Positions 35,916 to 44,469 of a stretch of 64,000 nucleotides of DNA are shown here, piece by piece. The position numbers were made by a program, and so were the translations under genes. The first letter of the stretch is position 1. Each line of letters begins with the position of its first letter. Source of the stretch: SMWC01 sp045561055 (GTDB lineage: Bacteria; Pseudomonadota; Gammaproteobacteria; Steroidobacterales; Rariloculaceae); contig JBJKYL010000003.1 of NCBI GenBank assembly GCA_045561055.1, forward strand, positions 16,183 to 80,182, read 5' to 3'. The notes beneath the pieces were generated by a model that did no database searches, was not told where the DNA came from, and saw nothing but the letters and a program-made list of their open reading frames with translations.

Positions 35916-36473
35916 ATGGACCGGGACTTAAAGGAAAGAGTAGTTGGTGCGGCGGTGCTCGTAGGCCTTGGTGTGTGGCTGATCCCTTGGTTTCTGGATG
36001 GGCCCGAGCAATCAGTGGGTACGGAACCAGACGTTCTCGAGTTGCCGAGACAGACAGATGCCTCTGCGTTGCGACATCAAATAATTACTCTGAATAGTGA
36101 CCGTGATTTACCGGTTTCGGTAGCACAAACAAATCCTGAGACAGCGCTCGCGGGTGGTGCCGATGTGCAAAGCTCACTTCGCGAGCCGGTAATACCGCCT
36201 GTGAGCGCCGCTTCTAATCTGGAACCAGGCGCTTCCTTAAATGCCACAGACGAAGTTGGTTGGTTCGTTCAGGTAGGTAGTTACGCGGACGAGGAAAATG
36301 CGCGTAGACAGGCCGACCGAGTTTCGAGTTATGGATTTGAGGCAAGCGTCTCGAGTTTCGGTTCTATGCAGCGCGTCCGAGTAGGTCCGCAATCGTCACG
36401 GGAGGCTGCGGAGTTGGTCGTTTCGTCATTGTTGGTGCATGGTTTTGTGGCACAGGTAGTTCTAGAGGAATAA
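35916..36473 (+). CDS. dedD: SPOR-domain cell-division protein, DedD-like
   Basis: A 185-residue bitopic membrane protein. A short cytoplasmic N-terminus is followed by one membrane helix (VVGAAVLVGLGVWLIPWFL), a low-complexity periplasmic linker and a C-terminal SPOR domain (about 113-185, VGWFVQVGSYADEENARRQA to VAQVVLEE). SPOR domains bind denuded glycan strands at the septum. The assignment to DedD rests on the folC-dedD-cvpA-purF order plus the domain layout. Confidence 0.9.
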   Translation: MDRDLKERVVGAAVLVGLGVWLIPWFLDGPEQSVGTEPDVLELPRQTDASALRHQIITLNSDRDLPVSVAQTNPETALAGGADVQSSLREPVIPPVSAASNLEPGASLNATDEVGWFVQVGSYADEENARRQADRVSSYGFEASVSSFGSMQRVRVGPQSSREAAELVVSSLLVHGFVAQVVLEE

Positions 36474-36480
36474 CATTTAG

Positions 36481-36990
36481 TTGGATTCAACCATTGTGTC
36501 CTGGGTAGATTTGTTGATGATCGCTGTTTGCATAGTTCCCGCGGGGCTTGGGTTCTTGCGTGGCTTTGCACACGAGGCTCTTTCGACTGTTACCTGGCTC
36601 GCGGCGATCTGGTTTGCTTGGCGCTTCGCTTGGTTGGTTGAGTCCTTTCTCGGCGATTGGACATTCGCGCCCGAACTTAAAATTTGGGTGGCACGAGCGT
36701 TAGTTTTTCTGTTTTTTTTGATCGTCGGAGGTTTGATTGCCCGGTCGGTTCGTGGACTTGTTCGGCGCTCGGCGCTCGGCGGTACGGATAGAATCCTAGG
36801 CTCGGTATTTGGGTTTGCGTGGGGATTACTCATCATCGGTTTGGTCGTCGTTATGCTGCAGTGGTTTGGTCTCGATCAAAATCCGTGGTGGCAGGAAGCA
36901 ATGCTAAGCCCGTTAGGCGAGCGCATCGCTGATGGAGTTCGTTACTACCTCGCATTGGGCGGCAGTTATCTAGTAAGTAAGGACGTTTGA
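36481..36990 (+). CDS. cvpA: CvpA family membrane protein
   Basis: A 169-residue inner-membrane protein with four hydrophobic segments. The family segment GFLRGFAHEALSTVTWLAA lies near the N-terminus and GGTDRILGSVFGFAWGLLI near residue 100. CvpA was found as a colicin V production factor; later work links it to envelope integrity. The start is TTG 36481, ten bases after GAGGAA; GTG 36496 is the alternative. It sits directly before purF. Confidence 0.9.
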   Translation: MDSTIVSWVDLLMIAVCIVPAGLGFLRGFAHEALSTVTWLAAIWFAWRFAWLVESFLGDWTFAPELKIWVARALVFLFFLIVGGLIARSVRGLVRRSALGGTDRILGSVFGFAWGLLIIGLVVVMLQWFGLDQNPWWQEAMLSPLGERIADGVRYYLALGGSYLVSKDV

Positions 36991-37062
36991 AGAACAGTCT
37001 AACAACATCAGTACGCTCTCGAAGGCTGAGTGCAAACATGTAATCGTTTAGAGGTTTATTTA

Positions 37063-38601
37063 ATGTGTGGAATTGTTGGGATTGTTGGTCAGAGCGCTGT
37101 TAACCAGGCTCTTTACGACGCGTTAACGAACTTGCAGCATCGCGGTCAGGATGCCGCCGGTATCATGACGGCCGAAGATAGTCGTCTCTATTTGCGCAAA
37201 AACAATGGCCTGGTCCGCGACGTATTCCATCGGCGGCATATGAGCAAGTTACTCGGGAATATGGGGATCGGCCACGTTCGGTATCCAACAGCTGGGAGCG
37301 ATAGCCTGACCGAAGCGCAACCGTTCTATGTGAACTCCCCATACGGTATTTGCCTTGCGCATAACGGTAATCTTGTTAATGCCGGTGAATTAAAAAAGCT
37401 CGTAACCGGCAGCGACCGCCGGCATCTCAATACGGCTTCCGATACCGAAGCCCTGCTCAACGTTTTCGCCCACGAATTGGGTCAAGTGTCGGAGAATGGC
37501 TTAACTCCTGATGCCATTCTCGCGGCAGTAGAGAATGTTCATCAAAGGTGCTCTGGCGGTTACGCTGTGGTAGCGATGATTATCGGCTACGGAATTGTCG
37601 CATTTCGAGATCCGTATGGAATCCGGCCCTTGGTGCTCGGGTTACGCAACTCTGAGCGCGGTGTCGAGCGTATCGTGGCGTCGGAAAGTGTGGCTTTGGA
37701 TGCATTGGGCTTCGAGGTTGAGCGTGATATCCGGCCAGGAGAGGCGGTTTTTGTCGATACTACCGGTGAGGTTTATAGCCACGAATACTCTAAGTCCGTC
37801 CAGTACTCACCATGCATATTCGAGTTTGTTTATTTTGCGCGTCCCGATTCGATTATCGATAGCCTGTCCGTCTACAAAGCCCGGCTTCGAATGGGTGAGC
37901 AGCTTGCAGCTAAAATAATCTCTCTGAGGCCAGATCACGGTATCGATGTGGTGATTCCTGTGCCGGATACGTCTCGTACCGCTGCGGTGCAGGTGGCGCA
38001 CGAACTAGGTGTTAAGTATCGCGAAGGGTTTATCAAAAATCGCTATATAGGACGAACCTTCATTATGCCGGGACAAGCGGAACGTAAGGCATCGGTGCGC
38101 CGCAAGCTTAATGCTATCAAGTTAGAATTTCGCAGTAAGAACGTTCTCCTCGTGGATGACTCGATTGTTCGCGGTACTACCTCTAAGCAGATCATTCAGA
38201 TGGCCCGTGATTCCGGTGCCAATAAGGTTTTCTTTGCCTCGGCTGCGCCGCCGGTTAGACATCCGAACGTTTATGGAATAGATATGCCTGCCTCCAGTGA
38301 GCTTGTTGCCAACGGTCGTTCTGTAGATGACGTACAGGAGATCATCGGCGCGGACTGGCTAGTCTATCAGGACCTAAATTCACTAGTGCAAGCAGTTCAC
38401 CACGAGAATTCTGAGATCGAATCCTTCGATACATCCTGCTTCTCTGGTGAGTATGTTACGGGTGACGTAAGCCGCAATTATTTAGATGCGCTGGAACTTG
38501 AAAGATCCGATTCGGTCAAAGTAAAACGTGGTGGCAGTATCCGGGACGAGGAAGATGAGGATAATGACGATACTCAGATACAGGTTGCTAGCGTTGTCTA
38601 G
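37063..38601 (+). CDS. purF: amidophosphoribosyltransferase
   Basis: A 512-residue enzyme catalysing the first committed step of purine synthesis. After removal of Met, Cys2 of MCGIVGIVG becomes the N-terminal nucleophile of the glutaminase domain. The PRTase domain has VLLVDDSIVRGTTSKQI as its PRPP loop. The frame extends to 37030 but the Cys must be second, so ATG 37063 is certain. The C-terminal 30 residues are acidic and unconserved. There is no PurR-type box that I can identify upstream. Confidence 0.97.
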   Translation: MCGIVGIVGQSAVNQALYDALTNLQHRGQDAAGIMTAEDSRLYLRKNNGLVRDVFHRRHMSKLLGNMGIGHVRYPTAGSDSLTEAQPFYVNSPYGICLAHNGNLVNAGELKKLVTGSDRRHLNTASDTEALLNVFAHELGQVSENGLTPDAILAAVENVHQRCSGGYAVVAMIIGYGIVAFRDPYGIRPLVLGLRNSERGVERIVASESVALDALGFEVERDIRPGEAVFVDTTGEVYSHEYSKSVQYSPCIFEFVYFARPDSIIDSLSVYKARLRMGEQLAAKIISLRPDHGIDVVIPVPDTSRTAAVQVAHELGVKYREGFIKNRYIGRTFIMPGQAERKASVRRKLNAIKLEFRSKNVLLVDDSIVRGTTSKQIIQMARDSGANKVFFASAAPPVRHPNVYGIDMPASSELVANGRSVDDVQEIIGADWLVYQDLNSLVQAVHHENSEIESFDTSCFSGEYVTGDVSRNYLDALELERSDSVKVKRGGSIRDEEDEDNDDTQIQVASVV

Positions 38602-38760
38602 CTAAGTGCGCAAGCGCTCATCGCCAGTATCGATTTGGATTGTTGATTGACGTCTTAATCATCTATACACAATAGGACTGCCCCATCATTTTATGATTGG
38701 ACCTGGTTCATCAAGCAGCGTTGGGGGTGAGCGAAAGCATTTCAGCTATCCGCTGATTGG

Positions 38761-39483
38761 TTATAGATCGAGCTCCGTCAGCTCGAAGCCACTTTCATTC
38801 CAGCGAACTACGCTCGCTTGGTCGTACCATGACCCGAGTACTATGCGGGTCGCATCATTACCATCAAGTTCGAAGTGGTGGATGGCCGGCTGGTGGGTAT
38901 GGCCATGCAACAGCGTTGTTACGCTATGTTTACGCATGGCCGTTTCAACTGCCCTTTGGTTGACGTCCATAATTTCCTCAGCCTTCTCGGAAATTGCGGT
39001 CTGGCTTTGTGCCCGGAGGTCATCAGCAATGCGTTGGCGTTCAGCGGATGATTTCGCTAGAAACTCACTCTGCCAGGTTGGGTCGCGCACGACGCGTCGA
39101 AACTGCATATACGGTTTATCATCGGTGCATAGTAAATCACCGTGCATGAGCAACACTCGATTGCCCTCGAGTTCCAGGATTTCTGTTTCTGAGAGTAGCT
39201 CGCAGCCAGTGGCCGCCGCGAAACGGTGACCGATCAAAAAATCGCGATTTCCATGCATGAAGTAGCATGGAATGTTGTGCAGTCTTAGGGCTGCTAGCGC
39301 CTTAATAATTGGGGCGTTACTTGGATTTGTGTCGTCGTCTCCGATCCAGACTTCAAATAAATCACCGAGAATATAAAGCGCGCTTGCCTCTCGTGCTTCA
39401 GTTTCTATAAAACGTAGGAAACGGTCAATACCGTCAGGCCGCTCGGCATCCAGGTGCAGATCGGATATAAACAGCGTAGTCAT
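38761..39483 (-). CDS. lpxH: UDP-2,3-diacylglucosamine diphosphatase
   Basis: A 240-residue calcineurin-like phosphoesterase of lipid A synthesis. Metal motifs are SDLHLD, LGDLFEVWIGDDD, FMHGNRDFLIG, LMHGDLLC and LHGHTHQP. It removes UMP from UDP-2,3-diacylglucosamine at the inner membrane, showing that the organism makes lipopolysaccharide. It starts 7 bases after the cyclophilin gene, in an operon-like run with folD. The 159 bases between its end and purF hold no gene or strong hairpin that I can see. Confidence 0.95.
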   Translation of the reverse strand: MTTLFISDLHLDAERPDGIDRFLRFIETEAREASALYILGDLFEVWIGDDDTNPSNAPIIKALAALRLHNIPCYFMHGNRDFLIGHRFAAATGCELLSETEILELEGNRVLLMHGDLLCTDDKPYMQFRRVVRDPTWQSEFLAKSSAERQRIADDLRAQSQTAISEKAEEIMDVNQRAVETAMRKHSVTTLLHGHTHQPAIHHFELDGNDATRIVLGSWYDQASVVRWNESGFELTELDL

Positions 39484-39490
39484 GGGAAAA

Positions 39491-40069
39491 TTATTGAGTC
39501 AGGATTTCGACCTGCTCGATCACAATCGCAGTCGTTGGAACGTCGCGAGCGAGATGGCCTTGAGGTCCAGTCGGACGGTGGCCGATCTCATCCACGACTT
39601 CCATACCTTCGACGACAGTACCGAAGACCGCGTAACCCCATCGGGTTGGGCGGGGGTTCAGATCTAGATTGTCGTCTAGATTGATATAGAACTGGGCGTT
39701 TCCTGAGTGGGGGTCGTTCGTGCGAGCCAGGCCGATAGTGCCACGTAAATTACTCAATCCATTTCCAGACTCGTTGACGACTGAACGCTCCCTTAATTTC
39801 ACTTGGAGGTCTTCGGTGTAGCCACCTGCCTGCGCAAGAAAACCTGGAATTACGCGATGGAAGATCGTGCCTTCGTAATGACCCTCTTCGGCATACTGAA
39901 GAAAACTTTCAACCGTAAATGGTGCTCGATTTGGATTGAGTTCAATTACGAAGCTTCCAAGCGTGGTAGTGATATGGACACGCGGGCTGTCACTGGTCGA
40001 TGGAATTTCCTGTGCTCCTATACTGGAAGCTACGAAGAACATATAGACAAAAACTTTGGACAATTTCAT
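39491..40069 (-). CDS. ppiA: periplasmic cyclophilin-type peptidyl-prolyl isomerase (PpiA-like)
   Basis: A 192-residue cyclophilin with a signal peptide (KLSKVFVYMFFVASSIGAQ). The catalytic core shows FHRVIPGFLAQAGGY (Arg and Phe of the active site), GTIGLARTNDPHSGNAQFYI and WGYAVFGTVVEGMEVV. The exported form suggests PpiA-like function in folding of envelope proteins. By position, next to lpxH, it takes the place of cytoplasmic ppiB in E. coli. Confidence 0.88.
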   Translation of the reverse strand: MKLSKVFVYMFFVASSIGAQEIPSTSDSPRVHITTTLGSFVIELNPNRAPFTVESFLQYAEEGHYEGTIFHRVIPGFLAQAGGYTEDLQVKLRERSVVNESGNGLSNLRGTIGLARTNDPHSGNAQFYINLDDNLDLNPRPTRWGYAVFGTVVEGMEVVDEIGHRPTGPQGHLARDVPTTAIVIEQVEILTQ

Positions 40070-40140
40070 TGGCCTGTTCTCAACTGAGCGTGGCGATTCC
40101 TTGAATGATAACGAATCAAACTACAGCCGGCACCGTTTCT

Positions 40141-40995
40141 TTAGTTTTTGCGAAGTTGCTGGGCGGCTAGTGTATTGCTCAGCAGCATGGCGACGGTCAT
40201 TGGGCCAACGCCTCCAGGTACGGGCGTAATCAGCCGGGCGTGTTTTTTCGCGCCGTTGAAGTCGACATCTCCAGCTAATCGGCCGCTATCTAGCCGTGTG
40301 ATACCAACGTCGACAACGACGGCGCCTTCTTTAACCCAATCTCCGGGAATCAGTCCAGGCTTGCCGACAGCGACGCACAGTAGGTCAGCCCGTCTGACGT
40401 GGGCTTCCAGATCTGCGCTGAAACGGTGGCAGATGGTCGTGGTTGCGCCGGCTAGCAGCATTTCCAGTGCCAATGGGCGTCCAACATGATTAGACGCGCC
40501 CACGATGACGGTGTGTAGGCCGATGACGTCTACGCCGGACCGCTCGAGTAAAACCATAATGCCATGAGGCGTACATGGCCTCAGCACTGGAATTCGTTGA
40601 GTTAATCGTCCGATGGTATAGGGATGGAATCCGTCAACGTCTTTAAGCGGCAAGATTCGCTCGATGACCTGAGTTTCGTCGATATGACTAGGTAGTGGGA
40701 GTTGGACGAGGATGCCATCGATTTCGTCTCTGGCATTGAGTTCATCAATGAGGTCCAGGACTACAAATTGTTCTGTATCTGACGGGAGATCGAGGTCGAA
40801 GGAACGAACACCCGCTATGTTACAGGCGCGACGCTTGTTACGTACGTAGATACGAGATCCTTCGTCGTCTCCAATGAGAATGACGGCCAGCCCAGGCGGA
40901 CGTATCCCGTCGCTTATTCGCGCCTTTATGGTTGTCGCGACTTCAGCTTCAACCTGTTGGGCGATTGCTTTGCCGTCAATAATTGTTGCGGCCAT
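40141..40995 (-). CDS. folD: methylenetetrahydrofolate dehydrogenase / methenyltetrahydrofolate cyclohydrolase
   Basis: A 284-residue bifunctional enzyme interconverting one-carbon folates. It shows YVRNKRRACNIAGV with the catalytic Lys, DGILVQLPLPSHID, PCTPHGIMVLLE, VVGASNHVGRPLALEML in the NADP domain and PVPGGVGPMTVAMLL. It complements glyA and folC in folate metabolism. It is divergent from the tRNA cluster, with 145 bases between. Confidence 0.97.
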   Translation of the reverse strand: MAATIIDGKAIAQQVEAEVATTIKARISDGIRPPGLAVILIGDDEGSRIYVRNKRRACNIAGVRSFDLDLPSDTEQFVVLDLIDELNARDEIDGILVQLPLPSHIDETQVIERILPLKDVDGFHPYTIGRLTQRIPVLRPCTPHGIMVLLERSGVDVIGLHTVIVGASNHVGRPLALEMLLAGATTTICHRFSADLEAHVRRADLLCVAVGKPGLIPGDWVKEGAVVVDVGITRLDSGRLAGDVDFNGAKKHARLITPVPGGVGPMTVAMLLSNTLAAQQLRKN

Positions 40996-41140
40996 ACAGC
41001 GCTCCTCGAGGGGGATGCGGATTCTCGCATGGCGGTTCGGATGTCCTCAAGGCCCTTTATTAAAATCTTTTATGTTTGACGCCTTTCACTGTGCACGATT
41101 ACCATCGTCGTTTGGCACGAAGTTAGCGCTCGGGATTCGG

Positions 41141-41217
41141 CGGGGCATGGCGCAGTCTGGTAGCGCATCTGCTTTGGGAGCAGAGGGTCGGCGGTTCGAA
41201 TCCGTCTGCCCCGACCA
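41141..41217 (+). tRNA. tRNA-Pro (TGG)
   Basis: A 77-base cloverleaf with encoded CCA. The acceptor CGGGGCA pairs with TGCCCCG; the anticodon loop CTTTGGGA gives TGG. The T-arm has GGTTCGAATCC. First of four tRNA genes in a row, probably one transcript. Confidence 0.97.
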
Positions 41218-41264
41218 TCACAGCCTAGGTAATCTCGGTTGCAGTTGGTAGGATTCTTAACTAA

Positions 41265-41341
41265 GCGCCTGTAGCTCAACCGGATAGAGCACCGGCCTTC
41301 TAAGCCGGGGGTTGCAGGTTCGAGTCCTGCCGGGCGCGCCA
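41265..41341 (+). tRNA. tRNA-Arg (TCT)
   Basis: 77 bases including CCA. The acceptor GCGCCTG pairs with CGGGCGC (one wobble). The anticodon loop CTTCTAAG gives TCT. The T-arm is GGTTCGAGTCC. It lies 47 bases after tRNA-Pro. Confidence 0.97.
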
Positions 41342-41371
41342 GTAAAGAATTGAGTATTTTGGAAAATTTGT

Positions 41372-41448
41372 GGTGGGCGTAGCTCAGCTGGTAGAGCCCC
41401 GGGTTGTGATCCCGGTCGTCGTGGGTTCGAGTCCCATCGTCCACCCCA
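41372..41448 (+). tRNA. tRNA-His (GTG)
   Basis: 77 bases including the extra 5' G (G-1, opposite discriminator C) and CCA. The acceptor GTGGGCG pairs with CGTCCAC (one G-U). The anticodon loop TTGTGAT gives GTG. Confidence 0.97.
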
Positions 41449-41474
41449 TTTCTTTTTACTCATCGTGGTCTAAT

Positions 41475-41551
41475 GGGCCGTTAGCTCAATCAGGCAGAGC
41501 AGCAGACTCTTAATCTGTTGGTTGTAGGTTCGATTCCTACACGGCCCACCA
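41475..41551 (+). tRNA. tRNA-Lys (CTT)
   Basis: 77 bases with CCA. The acceptor GGGCCGT pairs with ACGGCCC. The anticodon loop CTCTTAA gives CTT. It is the last tRNA before the inserted receptor region; I saw no copy of its 3' end downstream that would mark an integrase attachment site. Confidence 0.96.
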
Positions 41552-41621
41552 TAACTAGGGGAAATATCCCACATTCATTACCAAATTGGTTTAACGGGCA
41601 CTGTGTGGCTGTTTGCCCTAG

Positions 41622-41650
41622 TTGACGCGCCTCGAAGAACGCTATAGATT
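41622..41650 (+). promoter_or_regulatory. possible sigma70 promoter of the TonB-dependent receptor
   Basis: TTGACG at 41622-41627 and TAGATT at 41645-41650 are 17 bases apart. Transcription would begin near 41658. That would leave only about 11 bases before the GTG at 41669 but about 55 before the ATG at 41713. Confidence 0.4.
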
Positions 41651-41668
41651 CGGCTAGACGGAGTCAGA

Positions 41669-44236
41669 GTGTACTCTCACAGGTATGCATGGTTTAGGAG
41701 GAGCAACAGTTCATGTTATTTAAAAGCCTATGGAAGCTTTCGAAGCTTTGGAAGCTATGGTTCTATTTGGGTTGTCACCGTCCTTTCTGGGTTGCAGTTA
41801 TATTCCGGTGCGGCTTTTGGCCAGGCCCTGGAAGAAATAATTGTCACGGCCGAACGCCGTGAGCTCAATCTGCAGCAGACACCTATTTCTATGTCTGCTT
41901 TCAATCAGCTCGAGCTCGATCGACTGGGGCTTGAGACCACGGAGGATATAGCGAATTTCATACCCAACGTGAGCGTGGGTACGGCGTTCGGTTCCGGAGA
42001 TCAGAACGCCACATTCTCTATCCGCGGCGCGGGTCAGTTTCGTAATACCACGTTTTTCGACCGTGGTGTCGGACTCTATATCGATGATATGTATTACCCG
42101 CGAAATTCTGGTGCAATCCTGAGAATACTGGACGTTGAGCGCGTTGAGGTGCTCAGAGGTCCACAGGGCACGCTTTTCGGCCGCAACAGCACCGGCGGAG
42201 CAATCCGCTATATTTCGCAGCAACCAGAAGATGAATTCAATGCAACCGTGAATTTGACCGGTGGCACCTTCGCGCGGAAAGACTTGAAAGGTCATGTGAA
42301 TATTCCGCTCGGTGACAGAGCCGCTGCCAGGATTACGGGTGCCTCCATGGTCCGGGACGGTTACCTAAAGGGAGAAAACGGTCAAACTAAGGGAAACCTT
42401 GATGTGACCGCAATCCGCGCTCAATTGCGGTTTCAGCCCACCGACAGCTTGGATATCAATCTCTCCTACGCTACAGATTCCTCTAAGGACAATGGCCGGA
42501 CCGGCACCCCCAAGGGTGTAGACGACTTCGATCCCAGCATAAAGGCTGATGGAATGGCCGGAATGAGCGGAAGGGAGATCGCTGGCCACGTTCCTCGATT
42601 GATATACGAGGAGCCAACGTTTGGCTGTTACTGGGCGGGGGGCTCCTTGAACGGACCCTGCGTGACGTCGACATTTAATGAGAATGATCCGTCGACCTAT
42701 TACTCAGACGCGTACTTGGTCCAAGACGGTTTCTATGACTACCTCGGTGGTACCCACGATTCGCGGTCGTCCTCAAACGATTTCACGACCCTCAATGCGA
42801 ACTGGGATATGACGGACAACATTACGGCCACATTGGTTGCCGGCTCCATTTCAGGTGAACGGGATGACATTTACGACGGGGATATGAGTCCTTTACCCAT
42901 CCTCGCGAATAAGACTATTGATACCTGGGATTCGTCAAGCGTCGAGTTGCGTTTCGCGGGTGAGCACGACCGGCTAAATTGGACCGCCGGCCTCTACACC
43001 TTCACGGAAACAGCTAACTCATGGAACAAAACAGACGGCTATGACTGTAGCCCCATGGGAATGGATATTGATCTCGATAGCTGCGTAGTCGACATAGGGG
43101 AAGGTACCGAGTTTATTGATAGCGACGCAAGTGGGATATTCGCCCAGGTTAGCTACGATATAACAGATAGGCTCGGTATCACGGTCGGTCTCCGTTCAAC
43201 CGAGGACACCAAGGGTGCGGGTGGTTGGTTGCTAAATGAACCGGATGTGGTGGCGTATTTTGGTAAGAGCGACATAATTACAGAGGTTAGAGCTGCCACA
43301 AACGATGCTAGGATTTTCAGGGGCAATTCATGGACGTCGGATGACCACCGGGTAGTGCTCGATTATGAGTGGAACGACGATCTATTTACTTACCTTTCCT
43401 ATAGCACGGCCTACAAAGCGGGCGGATTCGCAGACTTCCTAGGTGATGACACGGGTTCGAATAATGTAACCGTGGGCCGGGATGGCGTCGCGGGTACCGG
43501 CGATGAAGGCCAGCCTCGATTCGGTCTGATTCCTTACGATCCCGAGTGGGTAAAAGGGTTTGAGATTGGGATGCGATCGGAGTGGTTAGACCAACGACTG
43601 CGATTAAACGTGTCGCTATTCGACATGGCCTTTACGGATCGACATATCCGTTCTCAGGATCGGTTCTTCCAGAATCCGCCGTTTACGGCTAACGCGAGTA
43701 ATCTCGATGTCGACGGTATCGAAATAGATGCGATATATGCTGCTACCGATAGCGTCAGAGTCACTGCCGCGCTTGGTACGTTGAATTCGGCGTACTCTGG
43801 TATAGACCCATCCGCAACCGGGGGCGTTTTTAATTCGACGCCGAGAGAGCGGATGCCGGCGCTCAGCGGGACACTCGGTTTTCGCCACACGGCGAACCTC
43901 GCGAATGGTGGGGAGTTCGTGACCTCTGCTAACGCCGCCTACACAGATGATTTTTATAATGGCAGTTCATCGAATCATCAGGTTCACATAGACTCCTATA
44001 CGGTAATGACAATGCGCGGCGAATATTGGACTCCAAGTGGTGATTGGAGTATCACCGTTTCGTGTTCCAACTGCGCAAATGACGAAATCGTGCGAGGAGC
44101 CACAGATATGTCAGGGACACGTATTTTGCCTGATGGCTCGATCGGTGGTGGAGGCGCAGGCGTCGGTTTCAACCGCTGGGAAATTGCTGCGCCACGGCAG
44201 TTCGCAATCAACTTCGGATATTATTTTAATAATTAA
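41669..44236 (+). CDS. TonB-dependent outer-membrane receptor
   Basis: An 855-residue TonB-dependent receptor. The signal peptide is hydrophobic around WVVTVLSGLQLYSGAAFGQA, followed by a TonB-box-like EEIIVTAERRE. The plug domain (about 50-165) has TPISMSAFNQLELDR and VEVLRGPQGTLFGRNSTGGAI. The beta-barrel ends GYYFNN. Its class resembles receptors for large or complex substrates in oligotrophic Proteobacteria; the ligand cannot be told. The open frame begins at GTG 41669 with a 30-residue odd leader. A strong ribosome site AGGAGGAG followed by ATG 41713 lies in another frame, so the N-terminus may contain a frameshift. It lies just after the tRNA cluster. Confidence 0.88.
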   Translation: MYSHRYAWFRRSNSSCYLKAYGSFRSFGSYGSIWVVTVLSGLQLYSGAAFGQALEEIIVTAERRELNLQQTPISMSAFNQLELDRLGLETTEDIANFIPNVSVGTAFGSGDQNATFSIRGAGQFRNTTFFDRGVGLYIDDMYYPRNSGAILRILDVERVEVLRGPQGTLFGRNSTGGAIRYISQQPEDEFNATVNLTGGTFARKDLKGHVNIPLGDRAAARITGASMVRDGYLKGENGQTKGNLDVTAIRAQLRFQPTDSLDINLSYATDSSKDNGRTGTPKGVDDFDPSIKADGMAGMSGREIAGHVPRLIYEEPTFGCYWAGGSLNGPCVTSTFNENDPSTYYSDAYLVQDGFYDYLGGTHDSRSSSNDFTTLNANWDMTDNITATLVAGSISGERDDIYDGDMSPLPILANKTIDTWDSSSVELRFAGEHDRLNWTAGLYTFTETANSWNKTDGYDCSPMGMDIDLDSCVVDIGEGTEFIDSDASGIFAQVSYDITDRLGITVGLRSTEDTKGAGGWLLNEPDVVAYFGKSDIITEVRAATNDARIFRGNSWTSDDHRVVLDYEWNDDLFTYLSYSTAYKAGGFADFLGDDTGSNNVTVGRDGVAGTGDEGQPRFGLIPYDPEWVKGFEIGMRSEWLDQRLRLNVSLFDMAFTDRHIRSQDRFFQNPPFTANASNLDVDGIEIDAIYAATDSVRVTAALGTLNSAYSGIDPSATGGVFNSTPRERMPALSGTLGFRHTANLANGGEFVTSANAAYTDDFYNGSSSNHQVHIDSYTVMTMRGEYWTPSGDWSITVSCSNCANDEIVRGATDMSGTRILPDGSIGGGGAGVGFNRWEIAAPRQFAINFGYYFNN

Positions 44237-44244
44237 TTCTGGAG

Positions 44245-44280
44245 CGGTCCTGCGTCGGCTCGAGTGCTGACGCAGGACCG
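44245..44280. terminator. 12-bp stem hairpin after the TonB-dependent receptor
   Basis: CGGTCCTGCGTC and GACGCAGGACCG are perfect 12-base complementary arms around a 12-base loop, starting 9 bases after the receptor stop. No T-run follows, so it may act as an mRNA 3' stabiliser or need Rho. The remainder of the 233 bases up to the next gene holds a small 6-3-6 inverted repeat (44405-44419) and no gene. Confidence 0.6.
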
Positions 44281-44404
44281 GCCCCTGCTACCCTATCACT
44301 AGCATCGTTCCCGCCTGTCTCACGATCGTTCCCGAATAACCGCTTTAACGGTTTCCGAAACGCGCAAGCTCAATTCATTGACTTGCTTGTAGATCCCCAT
44401 TTTT

Positions 44405-44419
44405 ATACTAAACTAGTAT
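44405..44419. promoter_or_regulatory. 6-3-6 inverted repeat upstream of the lectin-like gene
   Basis: ATACTA-AAC-TAGTAT is a perfect inverted repeat 51 bases before the ATG of the secreted lectin-like gene, in an AT-rich stretch that could include its -10 (TATACT). It may be an operator. The 12-mer TACTAAACTAGT inside it recurs at 47321. Confidence 0.35.
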
Positions 44420-44469
44420 TACATTAGAATTTCAGGTCTTATTTCGGGCTTGTATGGGGGATTGCTTGA

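Noticed and set aside
38693..39229. 178-codon plus-strand frame across the purF-lpxH gap
   Set aside because: Most of it is antisense to lpxH, which has all its metal motifs; the translation shows no domain.
41553..41623. AACTAGGG ... CCCTAGTT repeat after tRNA-Lys as a terminator
   Set aside because: The arms are 55 bases apart and no T-run follows; it could be chance.
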